64,000 nucleotides of DNA from Extibacter muris (GCF_004345005.1 NZ_SMMX01000011.1:1-64000), one strand, 5' to 3'; positions 47,724 through 57,482 are shown, counted from the stretch's first letter. The notes: a model not told the origin generated them from the sequence alone. Made by a program: numbers and translations.

Positions 47724-48695
47724 ATGAGTACGGTAGGATATAAGGAATATGACATTCTCTGCGTAGGCTCCTGTGTGCAGGATATCCTGATAGAAGGGAT
47801 GGGGCCGGATTCTTTCGCGGAACCGGTCACGGTGCTGGGAAGCGTCCTGTTCACGACAGGAGGAGATGCGGCGAATGAAGCGATAGTGCTCGGAAGGCTT
47901 GGAGACAGGGCGGGGCTTGTGGCGAGGATTGACGATGGCCCGGTAGGAGAAGCACTATACAGGAATCTTACGGAGGAAAAGATAGATTTATCATATTTGT
48001 GCAGGGATGAGGCAAGCCGCTCCACGACAGCCTTTGTCATTCTGGAGGAAGACGGCGGACACAAGTTCTTCCTGCACAAAGGATATGAGGAAGGCATATC
48101 CCTGAAGGAGATAGACATGGATATGCTGCAGAAGACGAGGGCGGTCTGTATCGGCAGCCTCTATACTTCTTACAGGCTCGACCGGGGTGGTGCTGCGGTG
48201 CTGATGCGGGAGGCCAGGAAAGCAGGTGTGCTGACATTTGCAGATATGGATCATGACGTGGAACAGCTCGGTCCCCGCGCTATGGACAGCGTGTATCCCT
48301 ACGTGGATTATCTCCTGCCCAGCATAGAGGAGGCCAGATATATAACCGGGAAGGATAACGAAAGAGATGCGGCCGCAGAGCTGCTGTCAAGAGGGACGGA
48401 CACGGCTGTCATCAAGCTCGGTGATAAAGGATGTTACGTAAGGAGCCGTGAGGAAGAATTCTATGTAGACCCGTTTGAAGTGGCGGCAAAGGATACGACA
48501 GGCTGCGGCGATAACTTTACGGCAGGCTTCATCCATTCTGTACTTGGAGGAAGGAGCCTGTACGAGTGTGCAAGATTTGCCTGTGCCGCGGGTGCGGTCA
48601 ATTCACTGGACATAGGAGCACACATGGCGGTCAGAAGCAGCCCGCAGATAGAGAGATTTATGGACAAGACCGGGCAGAGAAAGATAACACGGTGA
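47724..48695 (+). CDS. PfkB-family sugar kinase
   Basis: A 323-residue ribokinase-type kinase. Substrate region: TTGGDAANEAIVLGRLG near residue 46; the anion hole/catalytic motif is DTTGCGDNFTAGF near residue 256, with Cys in place of the usual Ala of GAGD. It probably phosphorylates a ketose or ketose phosphate from the dehydrogenases encoded beside it. It is the intact relative of the broken gene at 29787. The ATG follows CAGGTGA 15 bases after the dehydrogenase stop. Confidence 0.9.
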   Translation: MSTVGYKEYDILCVGSCVQDILIEGMGPDSFAEPVTVLGSVLFTTGGDAANEAIVLGRLGDRAGLVARIDDGPVGEALYRNLTEEKIDLSYLCRDEASRSTTAFVILEEDGGHKFFLHKGYEEGISLKEIDMDMLQKTRAVCIGSLYTSYRLDRGGAAVLMREARKAGVLTFADMDHDVEQLGPRAMDSVYPYVDYLLPSIEEARYITGKDNERDAAAELLSRGTDTAVIKLGDKGCYVRSREEEFYVDPFEVAAKDTTGCGDNFTAGFIHSVLGGRSLYECARFACAAGAVNSLDIGAHMAVRSSPQIERFMDKTGQRKITR

Positions 48696-48709
48696 CAGGA
48701 GGTAAGGCG

Positions 48710-50170
48710 ATGTGCAGGGTATTGGCGGCGGACATAGGCGCAGGCAGCTACAGGGTGATGGAAGGTACATATACGGACCGGGGCCTCGATATGAAAGAGC
48801 TGGCCCGGTTCAGGCATGCGCCTGTCCAGAGGGGCGGACATTATTACTGGGATATTGAGGAGATGAGGGACAATCTGATCCAGGTGGTGAGAGCCGCGGC
48901 AAAGCAGGGCGAGAGGATCCGCTCCATCGGTTTTGATACGTTTGGTTCAGACTTCGGTCTGCTGGACAGGGACGGCGTGCTTCTTGACAGGCCGCTAGCC
49001 TACCGGGATAAAGTCAGTGACGGCATATACGAAGCGTACTTTAAAGAGGACAGAGCGATCTATGCAAGAACCGGCGTAACCTATGCCACTACAGGCACGG
49101 CCCATATACTGAAGGGAATGGCAGAGCAGAAGTTTCCGGCCCTTAAGCATGCCGCGCGCCTTCTCTTCCTGCCGGATCTGCTTGCCTATCTCTTTACCGG
49201 GGCCATGGTAAATGAGTATACGATAGCCACTACATCCCTGCTGCTGGATGTTAAGCGTAGGGAGTGGGATATGGGACTGATTGAACGCCTCGGACTGCCG
49301 GCACAGATATTCCATCCATTGTCTGCTTCCGGTACTGCCGTGGGACCGCTCAGAAAGGAAATCTCAGAGGGGATCCCCAATCTGCAGGGTACGGTGGTGA
49401 CTGCATCCGTCTGCCATGACACGGCTTCGGCGGTATCTGTCGTCCCGTACGCCCGGGGCCGTTCGTTCATCAGCAGCGGCTCGTGGTCTGTAAAAGGAAT
49501 CGTGTGCGGCAGCCCCTATACGTCAGATGCAGCCTGCGCGTGCAAGATGAGCAATGAGGGGCAGCCTGGAGGAAAGTACCGGCTCATCCGCAACATAACG
49601 GGGCTGTGGATTCTGGAAGAGTGCGCGAGGGCCTGGAGAGCAGAAGGTATGGATCTCCACATACCTGAACTCGCTAAGAGGGCGGAAGAAGGGGAAGACT
49701 TTCCATCTATGATATACACCGATGCCCCGGACTTTAAAAAGCCCGGCAACATGCCGGAGAAGATCAGGACGTACTGCGCCAGGACACGGCAGAAAGTGCC
49801 GGGAACGCCGGAGGCGGTCATGCGTACCGTAATCAACGGGCTCGCGTTGGAGTACAGGCGGCACAATGAACAGCTGGAAGGCGTGACAGGATGTCCGGTA
49901 ACCGGTATATATATCGTGGGCGGGGGAAGACATAACCGGCTGCTGAACCAATGTGCCGCAGATGCCACGCAGTGTCCGGTAATCTGCGGGCACCCGGAGG
50001 CAGCGGCCGCCGGAAATATACTTATCCAGCTGCATGCGTTGGGAGCGGTCCCGTCTATGGACGAATTCCCCCGCATAGCGGCGAAGGATGTGCCGGAAGT
50101 GACATACATACCGGGCCAGAAGGAAATATGGGAAGAGAGATATGGAAGATATCTCGACTTAGCCAGATAA
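48710..50170 (+). CDS. FGGY carbohydrate kinase, rhamnulokinase-like, first copy
   Basis: A 486-residue FGGY kinase. The first phosphate-binding strand reads LAADIGAGSYRVMEGTY, then IGFDTFGSDFGLLD with the catalytic aspartate, and the second half has SSGSWSVKG and VGGGRHNRLLNQCAADAT. The layout (GAGSYRV, W-D-I near 50, DTWG/DTFGSDFGLLD) is that of rhamnulokinases, but fuculose and related deoxy-ketoses are equally possible here. The start at 48710 has an AGGAGG site; the frame before it overlaps the PfkB gene. Confidence 0.88.
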   Translation: MCRVLAADIGAGSYRVMEGTYTDRGLDMKELARFRHAPVQRGGHYYWDIEEMRDNLIQVVRAAAKQGERIRSIGFDTFGSDFGLLDRDGVLLDRPLAYRDKVSDGIYEAYFKEDRAIYARTGVTYATTGTAHILKGMAEQKFPALKHAARLLFLPDLLAYLFTGAMVNEYTIATTSLLLDVKRREWDMGLIERLGLPAQIFHPLSASGTAVGPLRKEISEGIPNLQGTVVTASVCHDTASAVSVVPYARGRSFISSGSWSVKGIVCGSPYTSDAACACKMSNEGQPGGKYRLIRNITGLWILEECARAWRAEGMDLHIPELAKRAEEGEDFPSMIYTDAPDFKKPGNMPEKIRTYCARTRQKVPGTPEAVMRTVINGLALEYRRHNEQLEGVTGCPVTGIYIVGGGRHNRLLNQCAADATQCPVICGHPEAAAAGNILIQLHALGAVPSMDEFPRIAAKDVPEVTYIPGQKEIWEERYGRYLDLAR

Positions 50171-50193
50171 AAGAAAGACAGGAGGAAAAAGAG

Positions 50194-51060
50194 ATGCTGA
50201 TGAATATGAAAGAGCTTTTGGAGGTGGCAGACCGGCACCACTTTGCAGTACCGGCCTTCAATGCGGGCTGCGGCCAGATAGTAAAAGCGGCAATCGAGAC
50301 GGCGGAAGAGAAGCATGCTCCGGTAATCATCGAAGTACATCCGGATGAGCTTGAGTTTCTGGGCGATGCCTTTATCACATACTGTGTCAAGGCCGCCAAT
50401 GATACGAGGATGCCCGTGGTCATTCATCTGGACCACGGTTCCATGTACAGCCAGATTGAACGGGCAGTTCGTGACGGCTACACATCTGTCATGATAGATG
50501 TCTCCCGCAGGTCCTTTGAGGAGAATGTATTGATAACGGGACGTGTCGTTGAGTTCGCGCATCCGCTCGGCGTGTCCGTCGAGGCGGAGCTTGGTACGAT
50601 CGGAATCATGGGAAACAGTGCGGAGGAAGGGACGAAGGAGATTACATATACGGTTCCCGCCGAGGCGGAAAAGTTCGTAAGACTTACAGGGGTGGACGCA
50701 CTGGCAGTCGGTATCGGTACTGCCCACGGACTGTATCCGAAAGGGTATATGCCAAAGCTCCGGCTGGATATATTGGAAGAGATTAAGGCCGCGGTGCATA
50801 TTCCGCTTGTCCTTCACGGAGGTTCCGGCAATCCGGATGAAGAGGTGGCAGCGGCAGTAAAGCTCGGTATCAATAAGGTCAATATCTCTTCGGACATCAA
50901 AGACCCATTCTACCGGCAGGTCAGAAAGACGCTTCAGGATGAGACGCTCAGGGAGCCGAATGAGATATATAAGGATGCCATGGCAGTGATGAAGAAGATA
51001 ATGGGGCAGAAGATGGACCTGCTCGGCTGCACGGATATGGCAGGCCATTACCGTCCATAG
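50194..51060 (+). CDS. Class II ketose-bisphosphate aldolase (FbaA/GatY family)
   Basis: A 288-residue zinc aldolase. HLDHG carries the catalytic Asp and a zinc His, EAELG a Glu ligand, and the later histidines are in GTAHG and LHGGSG; NISSD is the phosphate/monovalent-ion loop. It splits fructose 1,6-, tagatose 1,6-bisphosphate or a similar ketose 1-phosphate into DHAP plus an aldehyde. In this operon a product of the PfkB kinase is a likely substrate. A GGAGGA site precedes the ATG. Confidence 0.92.
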   Translation: MLMNMKELLEVADRHHFAVPAFNAGCGQIVKAAIETAEEKHAPVIIEVHPDELEFLGDAFITYCVKAANDTRMPVVIHLDHGSMYSQIERAVRDGYTSVMIDVSRRSFEENVLITGRVVEFAHPLGVSVEAELGTIGIMGNSAEEGTKEITYTVPAEAEKFVRLTGVDALAVGIGTAHGLYPKGYMPKLRLDILEEIKAAVHIPLVLHGGSGNPDEEVAAAVKLGINKVNISSDIKDPFYRQVRKTLQDETLREPNEIYKDAMAVMKKIMGQKMDLLGCTDMAGHYRP

Positions 51061-51073
51061 AGAGGAAAAGCGT

Positions 51074-52624
51074 ATGCGTAGTCTTGTTGTGGACATTGGT
51101 TCCAGTAATGTGAAGGTATATCTGGCAGAACTGCATGCGGATAAAGCGCTGGAGATGAAAGAGGCAGACCGCTTTGCGACGGACCGCTCTTTTTTCCTCG
51201 GACATCTGTCCACAGACATATTCCCTATCTATGACAGGATATGCCGGGTGGTCATGTCGCTTGCAAAACAGGGTATTTCTATTGAGTCTATCGGGATAGA
51301 TTCGTGGTGCTCAGACTTTGGAATCCTGGACCTGGACAGCGGTTCCATATCGATGCCGGTCTTTTACCGGGACGGCCGGACGGATGGGGCGTTGGAGAAA
51401 GTGGAGGCCGTAATGGATTATGAGGAGATATACCGGCGAACCGGACAGAGGAAGCTTAAGGATTCCACGCTGTGCCAGCTTCTGGCCTATATGGAAGAGT
51501 ACCCGCAAGGCCTCTGGGGCAGCAAAAAGCTGCTCTTTCTGGGAGATATGCTCATGTACCTGTTCACCGGCGTGGCCTGTTCCGAGCTGTCCGTGGCTTC
51601 GTACTCGCAGCTGTACGACATGCAGAGCGGGGGATGGGACCGCCATATGCTGGCGCGGTTTGGCATACCGGAAGAGATTATGCCGCCTGTCGTGCAGCCC
51701 GGGACAAGGGTGGGCGCCATAAGAGAAGACCTGGCCCGTTATCTCGGCATAGGCAGGGTATCGGCAGTCATGCCCGCAGTACATGACACTGCCTCCGCAG
51801 GGGCAGCGGTTCCCGCGGAGGCGGGGAAGGCATGGGCTTTCCTTGCTACCGGCTCGTGGTTCCTCATGAGCATGGAACTGGATGCGCCGGCGGACGCAGA
51901 GAAGTCTTATAGATATCAGCTTTCAAATACTGGCATGGGGTTCGGGAAGGTACTGCTGAAGAAGAATATCACTGCCATGTGGCTCGTGCAGGAGTGCAGA
52001 AAGCGGTGGAAAGAGAGGGGCCTCGATTATGAATACGGGGAGCTGAAGGAGATGGCGTGCAGAGCAGAACCGTTCCGGGGAATGCTTGATACGGAACATG
52101 AAGGGTTCCGCCACCCGGAGGATATGGTACGGGAGATCTGCTCGTACCTCAAAGACACGGGGCAGGAACCGCCCGGTGAAGATGATGCAGGGCAGATTGT
52201 GAGAATCATATACGAAAGTATCGCCCTCCAGTCGGCGGAGGCATTGCATATGCTGGAGGATGCGTCGGGCAGGGAGACGGAAGTGCTGTATGTCCTTGGA
52301 GGTGCCAACCGGATTGAACTGCTGAACCAGCTTCTGGCAGATGCCACGGGACTTACGGTAAAGACCGGGCCCACAGAAGCATCAGCCGTGGGAAACGCGC
52401 TGCTCCAGGCATATGGGGCAGGGATGGTCGGCTCTCTGGAGGAAATGCGGTCTGTGGCTGCGGGAATATGCCGGATTGAGGAGTATCAGCCCCGGGATAC
52501 CGGCCGGTGGAAGAAACGCCGCGAAGCATATGAGACGTTTAAAGCAGAGGCAGGCACCCGTGTGTTGTCCGGCGGGAGAAGAGAACGGTGTAAGAGAGGC
52601 GGAGAAAGGAGAATAGAGCTATGA
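51074..52624 (+). CDS. FGGY carbohydrate kinase, rhamnulokinase-like, second copy
   Basis: A 516-residue FGGY kinase, distinct from the previous one: VVDIGSSNVKVYLAEL at the start, IGIDSWCSDFGILDLDSG with the catalytic aspartate, ATGSWFLMSMEL and LGGANRIELLNQLLADATG in the second half. About 30 basic residues at the end (SGGRRERCKRGGERR) go beyond the usual family end and look like read-out into the intergenic region. It overlaps the next gene by 4 bases (ATGA). The substrate is presumably another ketose of this pathway set. Confidence 0.88.
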   Translation: MRSLVVDIGSSNVKVYLAELHADKALEMKEADRFATDRSFFLGHLSTDIFPIYDRICRVVMSLAKQGISIESIGIDSWCSDFGILDLDSGSISMPVFYRDGRTDGALEKVEAVMDYEEIYRRTGQRKLKDSTLCQLLAYMEEYPQGLWGSKKLLFLGDMLMYLFTGVACSELSVASYSQLYDMQSGGWDRHMLARFGIPEEIMPPVVQPGTRVGAIREDLARYLGIGRVSAVMPAVHDTASAGAAVPAEAGKAWAFLATGSWFLMSMELDAPADAEKSYRYQLSNTGMGFGKVLLKKNITAMWLVQECRKRWKERGLDYEYGELKEMACRAEPFRGMLDTEHEGFRHPEDMVREICSYLKDTGQEPPGEDDAGQIVRIIYESIALQSAEALHMLEDASGRETEVLYVLGGANRIELLNQLLADATGLTVKTGPTEASAVGNALLQAYGAGMVGSLEEMRSVAAGICRIEEYQPRDTGRWKKRREAYETFKAEAGTRVLSGGRRERCKRGGERRIEL

Positions 52625-53667
52625 CAGAAAAATATATGCGAGGGGTGGCGGCTGTCGGCGGCGGAGGCGTAGAACTGGTGCGTGATGTTCCGGTTCCGGA
52701 GATAGGGCCGTACGAAGCTCTCGTAAGAATGAAATCATGCGGGTTCTGCAACGGGACCGACTTCCACATCATACGGGGGGAGATGTCTGTGGAGGTCGAC
52801 ACCTTTCCCACGCTGCTTGGACATGAAGGCATCGGGGATATCGTAGAGCTTGGCAGCAAGGTGAGAAACTATAAGATCGGAGACCGTTTTATGAATCCGA
52901 TGATTAAGTTGATGCCGGGTACACGGTACGGCTGTACATGGGGCGCCATGTGCGACTATGGCATCGTCCAGGATCAGAAGGCCATGGTTGATGACGGCGA
53001 AGATCTGTCGCTGCTGAACCCAAGGCAGCTGGAATGCGTGCAGATTCCGTCAGACTTCGATGTCATCGACGGCGGGTGCCTCATCACGCTGAATGAATGT
53101 TTCAGCGCCGCCAGGAACTTTGATGTGGAGGACAAGGACGTCCTTGTGTACGGGGCAGGCCCCATGGGACTTGCCACGATGAAATATATGAGGCATCTCG
53201 GAGCCAGGACGATCGTGGCCATAGACGGGGTAGAGGAAAGGCTTGCCCTGGCCAGGTCTCTGTCCGGTGCAGATGAGACGATCAATTATACGGAAGTGGA
53301 CAAGAAAGAGGTGCTGAAGGGAAGAATCTTTGACCGTGTCATTGATATCGTCGGCCAGACCTCGATTCTGCTGGAAGGTTCCCAACTGCTGAAACCATAT
53401 GGCATCATCGGTGCCATGGGCGTGCTTCGGAATACGGACGCGATGGTGGATGTGACAAAGCTTAAGAATAACACGCGCCTGCAGATGCTGAACTTTCCAT
53501 ATGGGCAGTATGACATAACGGCAGAAAATATCAGGCTGATAGAAAAAGGCGTCATCCATCCGAAAGATTTCTACAGCCATGTAATGAGCGTGGAGGATAT
53601 CCAGGAGGCCGTGAGGCTTGTGGCGGAAAAAGAGGCGGTCAAGGTAATTCTGGACCTGGCAAACTAA
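52621..53667 (+). CDS. MDR family dehydrogenase without structural zinc site
   Basis: A 348-residue alcohol dehydrogenase-like protein. The catalytic zinc residues are recognisable (CGFCNGTDFHIIRG, LLGHEGIG), but the four-Cys structural lobe is replaced by MIKLMPGTRYGCTWG. The nucleotide fold is VYGAGPMGLATM, with D in IDGVEER favouring NAD. The substrate cannot be inferred beyond a polyol or hydroxy-ketone. It is translationally coupled to the kinase gene (ATGA overlap). Confidence 0.85.
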   Translation: MTEKYMRGVAAVGGGGVELVRDVPVPEIGPYEALVRMKSCGFCNGTDFHIIRGEMSVEVDTFPTLLGHEGIGDIVELGSKVRNYKIGDRFMNPMIKLMPGTRYGCTWGAMCDYGIVQDQKAMVDDGEDLSLLNPRQLECVQIPSDFDVIDGGCLITLNECFSAARNFDVEDKDVLVYGAGPMGLATMKYMRHLGARTIVAIDGVEERLALARSLSGADETINYTEVDKKEVLKGRIFDRVIDIVGQTSILLEGSQLLKPYGIIGAMGVLRNTDAMVDVTKLKNNTRLQMLNFPYGQYDITAENIRLIEKGVIHPKDFYSHVMSVEDIQEAVRLVAEKEAVKVILDLAN

Positions 53668-53681
53668 GCGGAGGCGTACGG

Positions 53682-54356
53682 ATGAAAGAAAGAGAACTGA
53701 AAGAACTTATATGTGATATCGGAAAACGGATCTACACGAACGGCTTCGTGGCTGCCAACGACGGCAATATCACCGTGAAGCTGAATGAAAAGGAGTATCT
53801 GGCTACCCCTACCGGCATCAGCAAGGGTTATCTGCGGCCGGAGATGATTGTCAAGGTAGACAGGAGAGGGGAGACGCTGGAAGGAGAATATAGACCTTCT
53901 TCGGAAGTGAAAGTGCATCTGAAGATATATGAACAGAGAGAGGACGTCGGAGCTGTCGTGCACGCACACCCCCCTTATGCCACCACTTTTGCAGTCGCGC
54001 ATATTCCCCTTGATTCCTACCTCCTGCCAGAAGCGGTGTATGCGCTTGGCGCCGTGCCAGTCATACCATATGCACAGCCATCTACGCAGGAGCTGGCGGA
54101 CGGGCTCGTTCCGTACCTTCAGGATTATGACGCATTCCTGCTGGAGAACCATGGGACGGTCACGGTGGGGGCAGATCTGATCCGGGCCTGGTACAAGACG
54201 GAGACGCTGGAATACAACGCGAAGATAACATATATGGCAAGGCTTCTCGGCAGGTCAAAGGAGCTTTCGCGGGAAGAGATTGACAAGCTTCTCGCTGCGT
54301 TTCAGAAGGACAATCCCGGCGCAAGACATCCGGGCTATGTAAAATTCAATGATTAG
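53682..54356 (+). CDS. Class II aldolase (L-fuculose-phosphate aldolase type), second copy
   Basis: A 224-residue zinc aldolase. FVAANDGNITVK, the catalytic Glu in RPSSEVKVH, zinc histidines in VVHAHPPYATTFA and LLENHGTVTVG, and the late His region (HPGY) fit fuculose-1-phosphate aldolases well. It yields DHAP and lactaldehyde or glycolaldehyde. It is paired with the FucI-like isomerase that follows after 15 bases. Confidence 0.9.
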   Translation: MKERELKELICDIGKRIYTNGFVAANDGNITVKLNEKEYLATPTGISKGYLRPEMIVKVDRRGETLEGEYRPSSEVKVHLKIYEQREDVGAVVHAHPPYATTFAVAHIPLDSYLLPEAVYALGAVPVIPYAQPSTQELADGLVPYLQDYDAFLLENHGTVTVGADLIRAWYKTETLEYNAKITYMARLLGRSKELSREEIDKLLAAFQKDNPGARHPGYVKFND

Positions 54357-54371
54357 ACAGGAGGCAGAAAG

Positions 54372-55784
54372 ATGAAAAAGAGACCGGTGATAGGAATCGT
54401 AGGCCTGTCGGACGGTGAACCTGAAGTACACGCACAGCTCAAGGGCATCGTGCAGGAACAGGTTGATGCCATTGCCAGAGCGCTTCGAGAATCCGGCGAG
54501 ATAGAAGTCATAGAAGCAGAAGAGCTTGTGTGCAGCGTCAGGACCGCAAGAGAACAGGCCGAATACTTGAGAAAGATGGATGTGGACGGTACGGTATTGG
54601 CTTATGGCGTATTTGCGTTCCCGAACTTTTCCGCAATCGTTGCACGTAATGGCAAGGGGCCGTTCCTGCTGGCTGCAAACCTGAATCCGGACTGGCCGGG
54701 CATGGTTGCGATGCTTGCCGCGGGAGGAGCGCTGAACCACCTTGGGATCCGGCATTTCAGGGCGAGCGGGGATATCACGCAGCCGGAAGTCTTTGAGAGG
54801 TATATGCGGTTTGCCAGATGCGCCCGGGCCGTCACCCGTCTGAACGGCCAGAAGTATGGCCTCATAGGCGGCCGCAGCCTGGGAATGTACAGTGCCACAG
54901 TGAGCATGCAGGACTGGCAGAAGAAGTTCGGCGTAGATGTGGATCATATGGATCAGAGCGAGCTTGTAAGGCTTGCGGGGGTAGTACCGGAAGAAAAAGT
55001 AGAGAAGGCGCTATCCTGGCTGGAAGAATATGTAGGAGAGATACGGTACAATGGCAGCAGTTTTACAAGAGATAGGTTAAGAACTCAGATACGGCATTAT
55101 GAGGCGTTGAAAAAAATAATCAAAGATAATGCATATGATTTTGTAGGTATCAAGTGCCATTATGAGATGAGCCGCCACCATTGCACCGAGTGTATCAGTG
55201 CGGCCTTCTGCAATGACCCTTATGACTGGGACGGTGCAAAGGAGCCGGTGGTCTGCGCCTGTGAAGCGGATTCCGATGCCGCGCTTACCATGCAGATCCT
55301 GAAGCTGCTCACGGATGAGCCGGTCATTTTTATGGATGTGAGGCACTATGACGATGAGCACGGCGTGATGGTGTTCTGCAACTGTGGTTCCCAGTCTACC
55401 TATTATGCGACGGGACGCGACGATTACAAAGAGAACCTTCGCAGGACGAAGCTGTATCCGGCACTCGATATCTATGCAGGCGGAGGATGCCACGTGAATC
55501 TGATGACTGCACCCGGCCGGGCAACCATTGCCCGGCTCAACCGTAAGGAAGGGAAGTATCGGCTCACTGTCATACCGGCTGAATTTGTCACGCTCCCGGT
55601 TGAGAAGATGAAGGAGACGACGGAAGAATGGTCTCATGTATACGCCCGGCTGCCCTTCGACCATCAGATATTTCTGGATGAGTTTGATGCCAACCACTGC
55701 CATGCCGTATATGGAGATAAGACGGAGGACCTCAAGATGGTCTGCAGGATGCTGGACATAGAGGTAGAGGTTCTCGGAGAATGA
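54372..55784 (+). CDS. L-fucose/L-arabinose isomerase family protein
   Basis: A 470-residue member of the FucI/AraA superfamily, shorter than FucI (597 at 43736). Shared features are the N-terminal sugar-isomerase domain (IGIVGLSDGEPEVHAQLKGI), GGRSLGMYSATVS, the metal-site region CACEADSDAALTMQIL and FMDVRHYDDEHGVMVFCNCG, and the C-terminal FDHQIFLDEFDANHCHAVYGD with a likely metal His. It should interconvert an aldose and a ketose that then goes to the kinase and the aldolase next door. The sugar is unknown; the short forms are functionally diverse. Confidence 0.85.
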   Translation: MKKRPVIGIVGLSDGEPEVHAQLKGIVQEQVDAIARALRESGEIEVIEAEELVCSVRTAREQAEYLRKMDVDGTVLAYGVFAFPNFSAIVARNGKGPFLLAANLNPDWPGMVAMLAAGGALNHLGIRHFRASGDITQPEVFERYMRFARCARAVTRLNGQKYGLIGGRSLGMYSATVSMQDWQKKFGVDVDHMDQSELVRLAGVVPEEKVEKALSWLEEYVGEIRYNGSSFTRDRLRTQIRHYEALKKIIKDNAYDFVGIKCHYEMSRHHCTECISAAFCNDPYDWDGAKEPVVCACEADSDAALTMQILKLLTDEPVIFMDVRHYDDEHGVMVFCNCGSQSTYYATGRDDYKENLRRTKLYPALDIYAGGGCHVNLMTAPGRATIARLNRKEGKYRLTVIPAEFVTLPVEKMKETTEEWSHVYARLPFDHQIFLDEFDANHCHAVYGDKTEDLKMVCRMLDIEVEVLGE

Positions 55785-55836
55785 ATAAGAGGGATTGGGG
55801 ATCCAATCGACTATATGAGACAGGAGGCGTTGCGAC

Positions 55837-56832
55837 ATGCAGAGAATATTGAATAATCCAGATGATATCGTGGACGAGATGCTGGCCGGTTTTTTGAACG
55901 TTTATGGGAATCTCGTTGAAAGGACCGGAAATCCCCGGGTTGTGCGGGCTAAGGACATCCCCCCGGGAAAGACAGGTGTCGTTACCGGAGGTGGTTCCGG
56001 GCACAAACCGGCTTTTGTCGGATATGTAGGGAAGAACATGTGTGACGCTGCTGCAGTTGGCGAGATATGTTCCTCCCCGACGGCTGCGGCCTTCCTGGAT
56101 GCATTCCGGGCAGCTGACCAGGGCAGAGGCGTGGCCTGCCTGTATGGCAATTATTCCGGTGACAATATGAATGTCCGCATGGCCGTAAAGATGGCGGAGA
56201 AGGAAGGGATCCATGTAGAAACGGTGGCGGCCAATGATGATGTGGCCTCAGCTCCGAAGGAAAAGAGGGAAAAGCGCCGGGGCGTGGCCGGCGAGGTGTT
56301 CATGTGGAAAGCCGGGGGAGCAAAAGCAGCCCAGGGTGCGGAGCTTGACGAAGTAATCGCCGCTGCCAGGAAAGCCATAGACAATACGCGCAGCGTGGGC
56401 ATCGGGCTGACACCGTGTACGCTGCCCGCGGTCGGACATCCTAACTTTGAGATCAAGGAAGGGACGATGGAAGTGGGAATCGGCCATCATGGCGAGCCGG
56501 GAATAGAAGTATGTGGGCTTGAGAGTGCCGCCGGTATGGCAAAGCGTATGGCCGACATCGTGCTTGGAGACAATCCGTTCGGGAAGAAAGAGGAGGCCGC
56601 GGTACTCATATCCGGTCTGGGCGCCACGCCGATGATGGAACTATACGTGCTTTACAATGAGATCGAACAGCTGTTCCGGAAGAAAGGGATCCATATATAC
56701 AAGGCATATGTGGGAGATTACTTTACATCGCTTGACATGATGGGTGTTACGTTGACTGTCATGAAGCTTGATGACGAGCTGAAAGAACTGCTCGACTTTC
56801 CGGCACAGTGCGTGGGTATGACACAGTTATAG
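55837..56832 (+). CDS. dhaK: Dihydroxyacetone kinase subunit DhaK-like
   Basis: A 331-residue DhaK-type protein. The substrate is held as a covalent hemiaminal on a histidine, here H217 or H218 (GIGHHGEPG); VTGGGSGHKPAFVGYVG and YGNYSGDNMN are also typical. It accepts dihydroxyacetone or, in some relatives, erythrulose. The partner DhaL follows, but no DhaM (PTS phosphoryl donor) gene is present. A CAGGAGG site precedes. The product would feed DHAP or an erythrulose phosphate to RpiB-type isomerases. Confidence 0.92.
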   Translation: MQRILNNPDDIVDEMLAGFLNVYGNLVERTGNPRVVRAKDIPPGKTGVVTGGGSGHKPAFVGYVGKNMCDAAAVGEICSSPTAAAFLDAFRAADQGRGVACLYGNYSGDNMNVRMAVKMAEKEGIHVETVAANDDVASAPKEKREKRRGVAGEVFMWKAGGAKAAQGAELDEVIAAARKAIDNTRSVGIGLTPCTLPAVGHPNFEIKEGTMEVGIGHHGEPGIEVCGLESAAGMAKRMADIVLGDNPFGKKEEAAVLISGLGATPMMELYVLYNEIEQLFRKKGIHIYKAYVGDYFTSLDMMGVTLTVMKLDDELKELLDFPAQCVGMTQL

Positions 56833-56843
56833 GAGGCAGTAGG

Positions 56844-57482
56844 ATGGAGGGATTCAGTAATGCGCGGGGGAAGTCCGTGCTGCTTGCCATTGTCAAGGCG
56901 GTGCAGGATAATAAGGCTTATCTCGGCGAGATAGATGGGTTGATCGGTGACGGAGACCACGGAATGAACATGAACAAGGGGGTTACGCTCTTCGCAGCCA
57001 GATACGGCAGCAAGGACATCAGCTTTACAGACGGGCTGGAATTGCTGGGGATGGTCCTCTTAGGTGAGATCGGAGGATCCATGGGCCCTATATACGGCAC
57101 CATCTTTACAGAAATGGCACGCACAGGCGCAGGCTTTGATATAATCGGATTGAACGAGCTGAGCCATATGATGGAAGCAGGGCTTAGGGAACTGGAAGAT
57201 ATCGTGGAGGCGAAAGTAGGAGACAAGACCCTCATAGACACCCTGTCTCCGGCCGTGTATACGCTGAAAGCAGAAGCCGGTACGGGAGGATGCTTTGCAC
57301 AGGCTCTGGACAGGATGAAAGCCGCGGCAAAGGCAGGACAGGATTCCACAAGAGATATGGCTGCAAAGCATGGCCGTTCCAGCAGGCTTGGGGAGCGTTC
57401 CAGAGGCGTACTGGACGCGGGAGCAGTATCCTGCTGCATTATCCTGTGCGCTATGGCCGACGGCATAAAGGAGCTCCTTTAG
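56844..57482 (+). CDS. dhaL: Dihydroxyacetone kinase ADP-binding subunit DhaL-like
   Basis: A 212-residue DhaL protein, the nucleotide-binding half of the kinase. The Mg/ADP aspartates are in GLIGDGDHGMNMNKG; GGSMGPIYGTIF and GDKTLIDTLSPA are standard, and SSRLGERSRGVLDAGAVSC closes the barrel. The start at 56844 has an AGGAGG site 11 bases after dhaK; the frame start at 56808 overlaps dhaK. Last gene of the long sugar cluster. Without DhaM in the window, the phosphate donor may be ATP or a DhaM encoded elsewhere. Confidence 0.92.
   Translation: MEGFSNARGKSVLLAIVKAVQDNKAYLGEIDGLIGDGDHGMNMNKGVTLFAARYGSKDISFTDGLELLGMVLLGEIGGSMGPIYGTIFTEMARTGAGFDIIGLNELSHMMEAGLRELEDIVEAKVGDKTLIDTLSPAVYTLKAEAGTGGCFAQALDRMKAAAKAGQDSTRDMAAKHGRSSRLGERSRGVLDAGAVSCCIILCAMADGIKELL

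Noticed and set aside
49516-51219. 567-codon minus-strand open frame across the kinase and aldolase genes
   Set aside because: It is antisense to two well-supported genes (rhamnulokinase-like and class II aldolase), has no ribosome binding site and shows no family resemblance.
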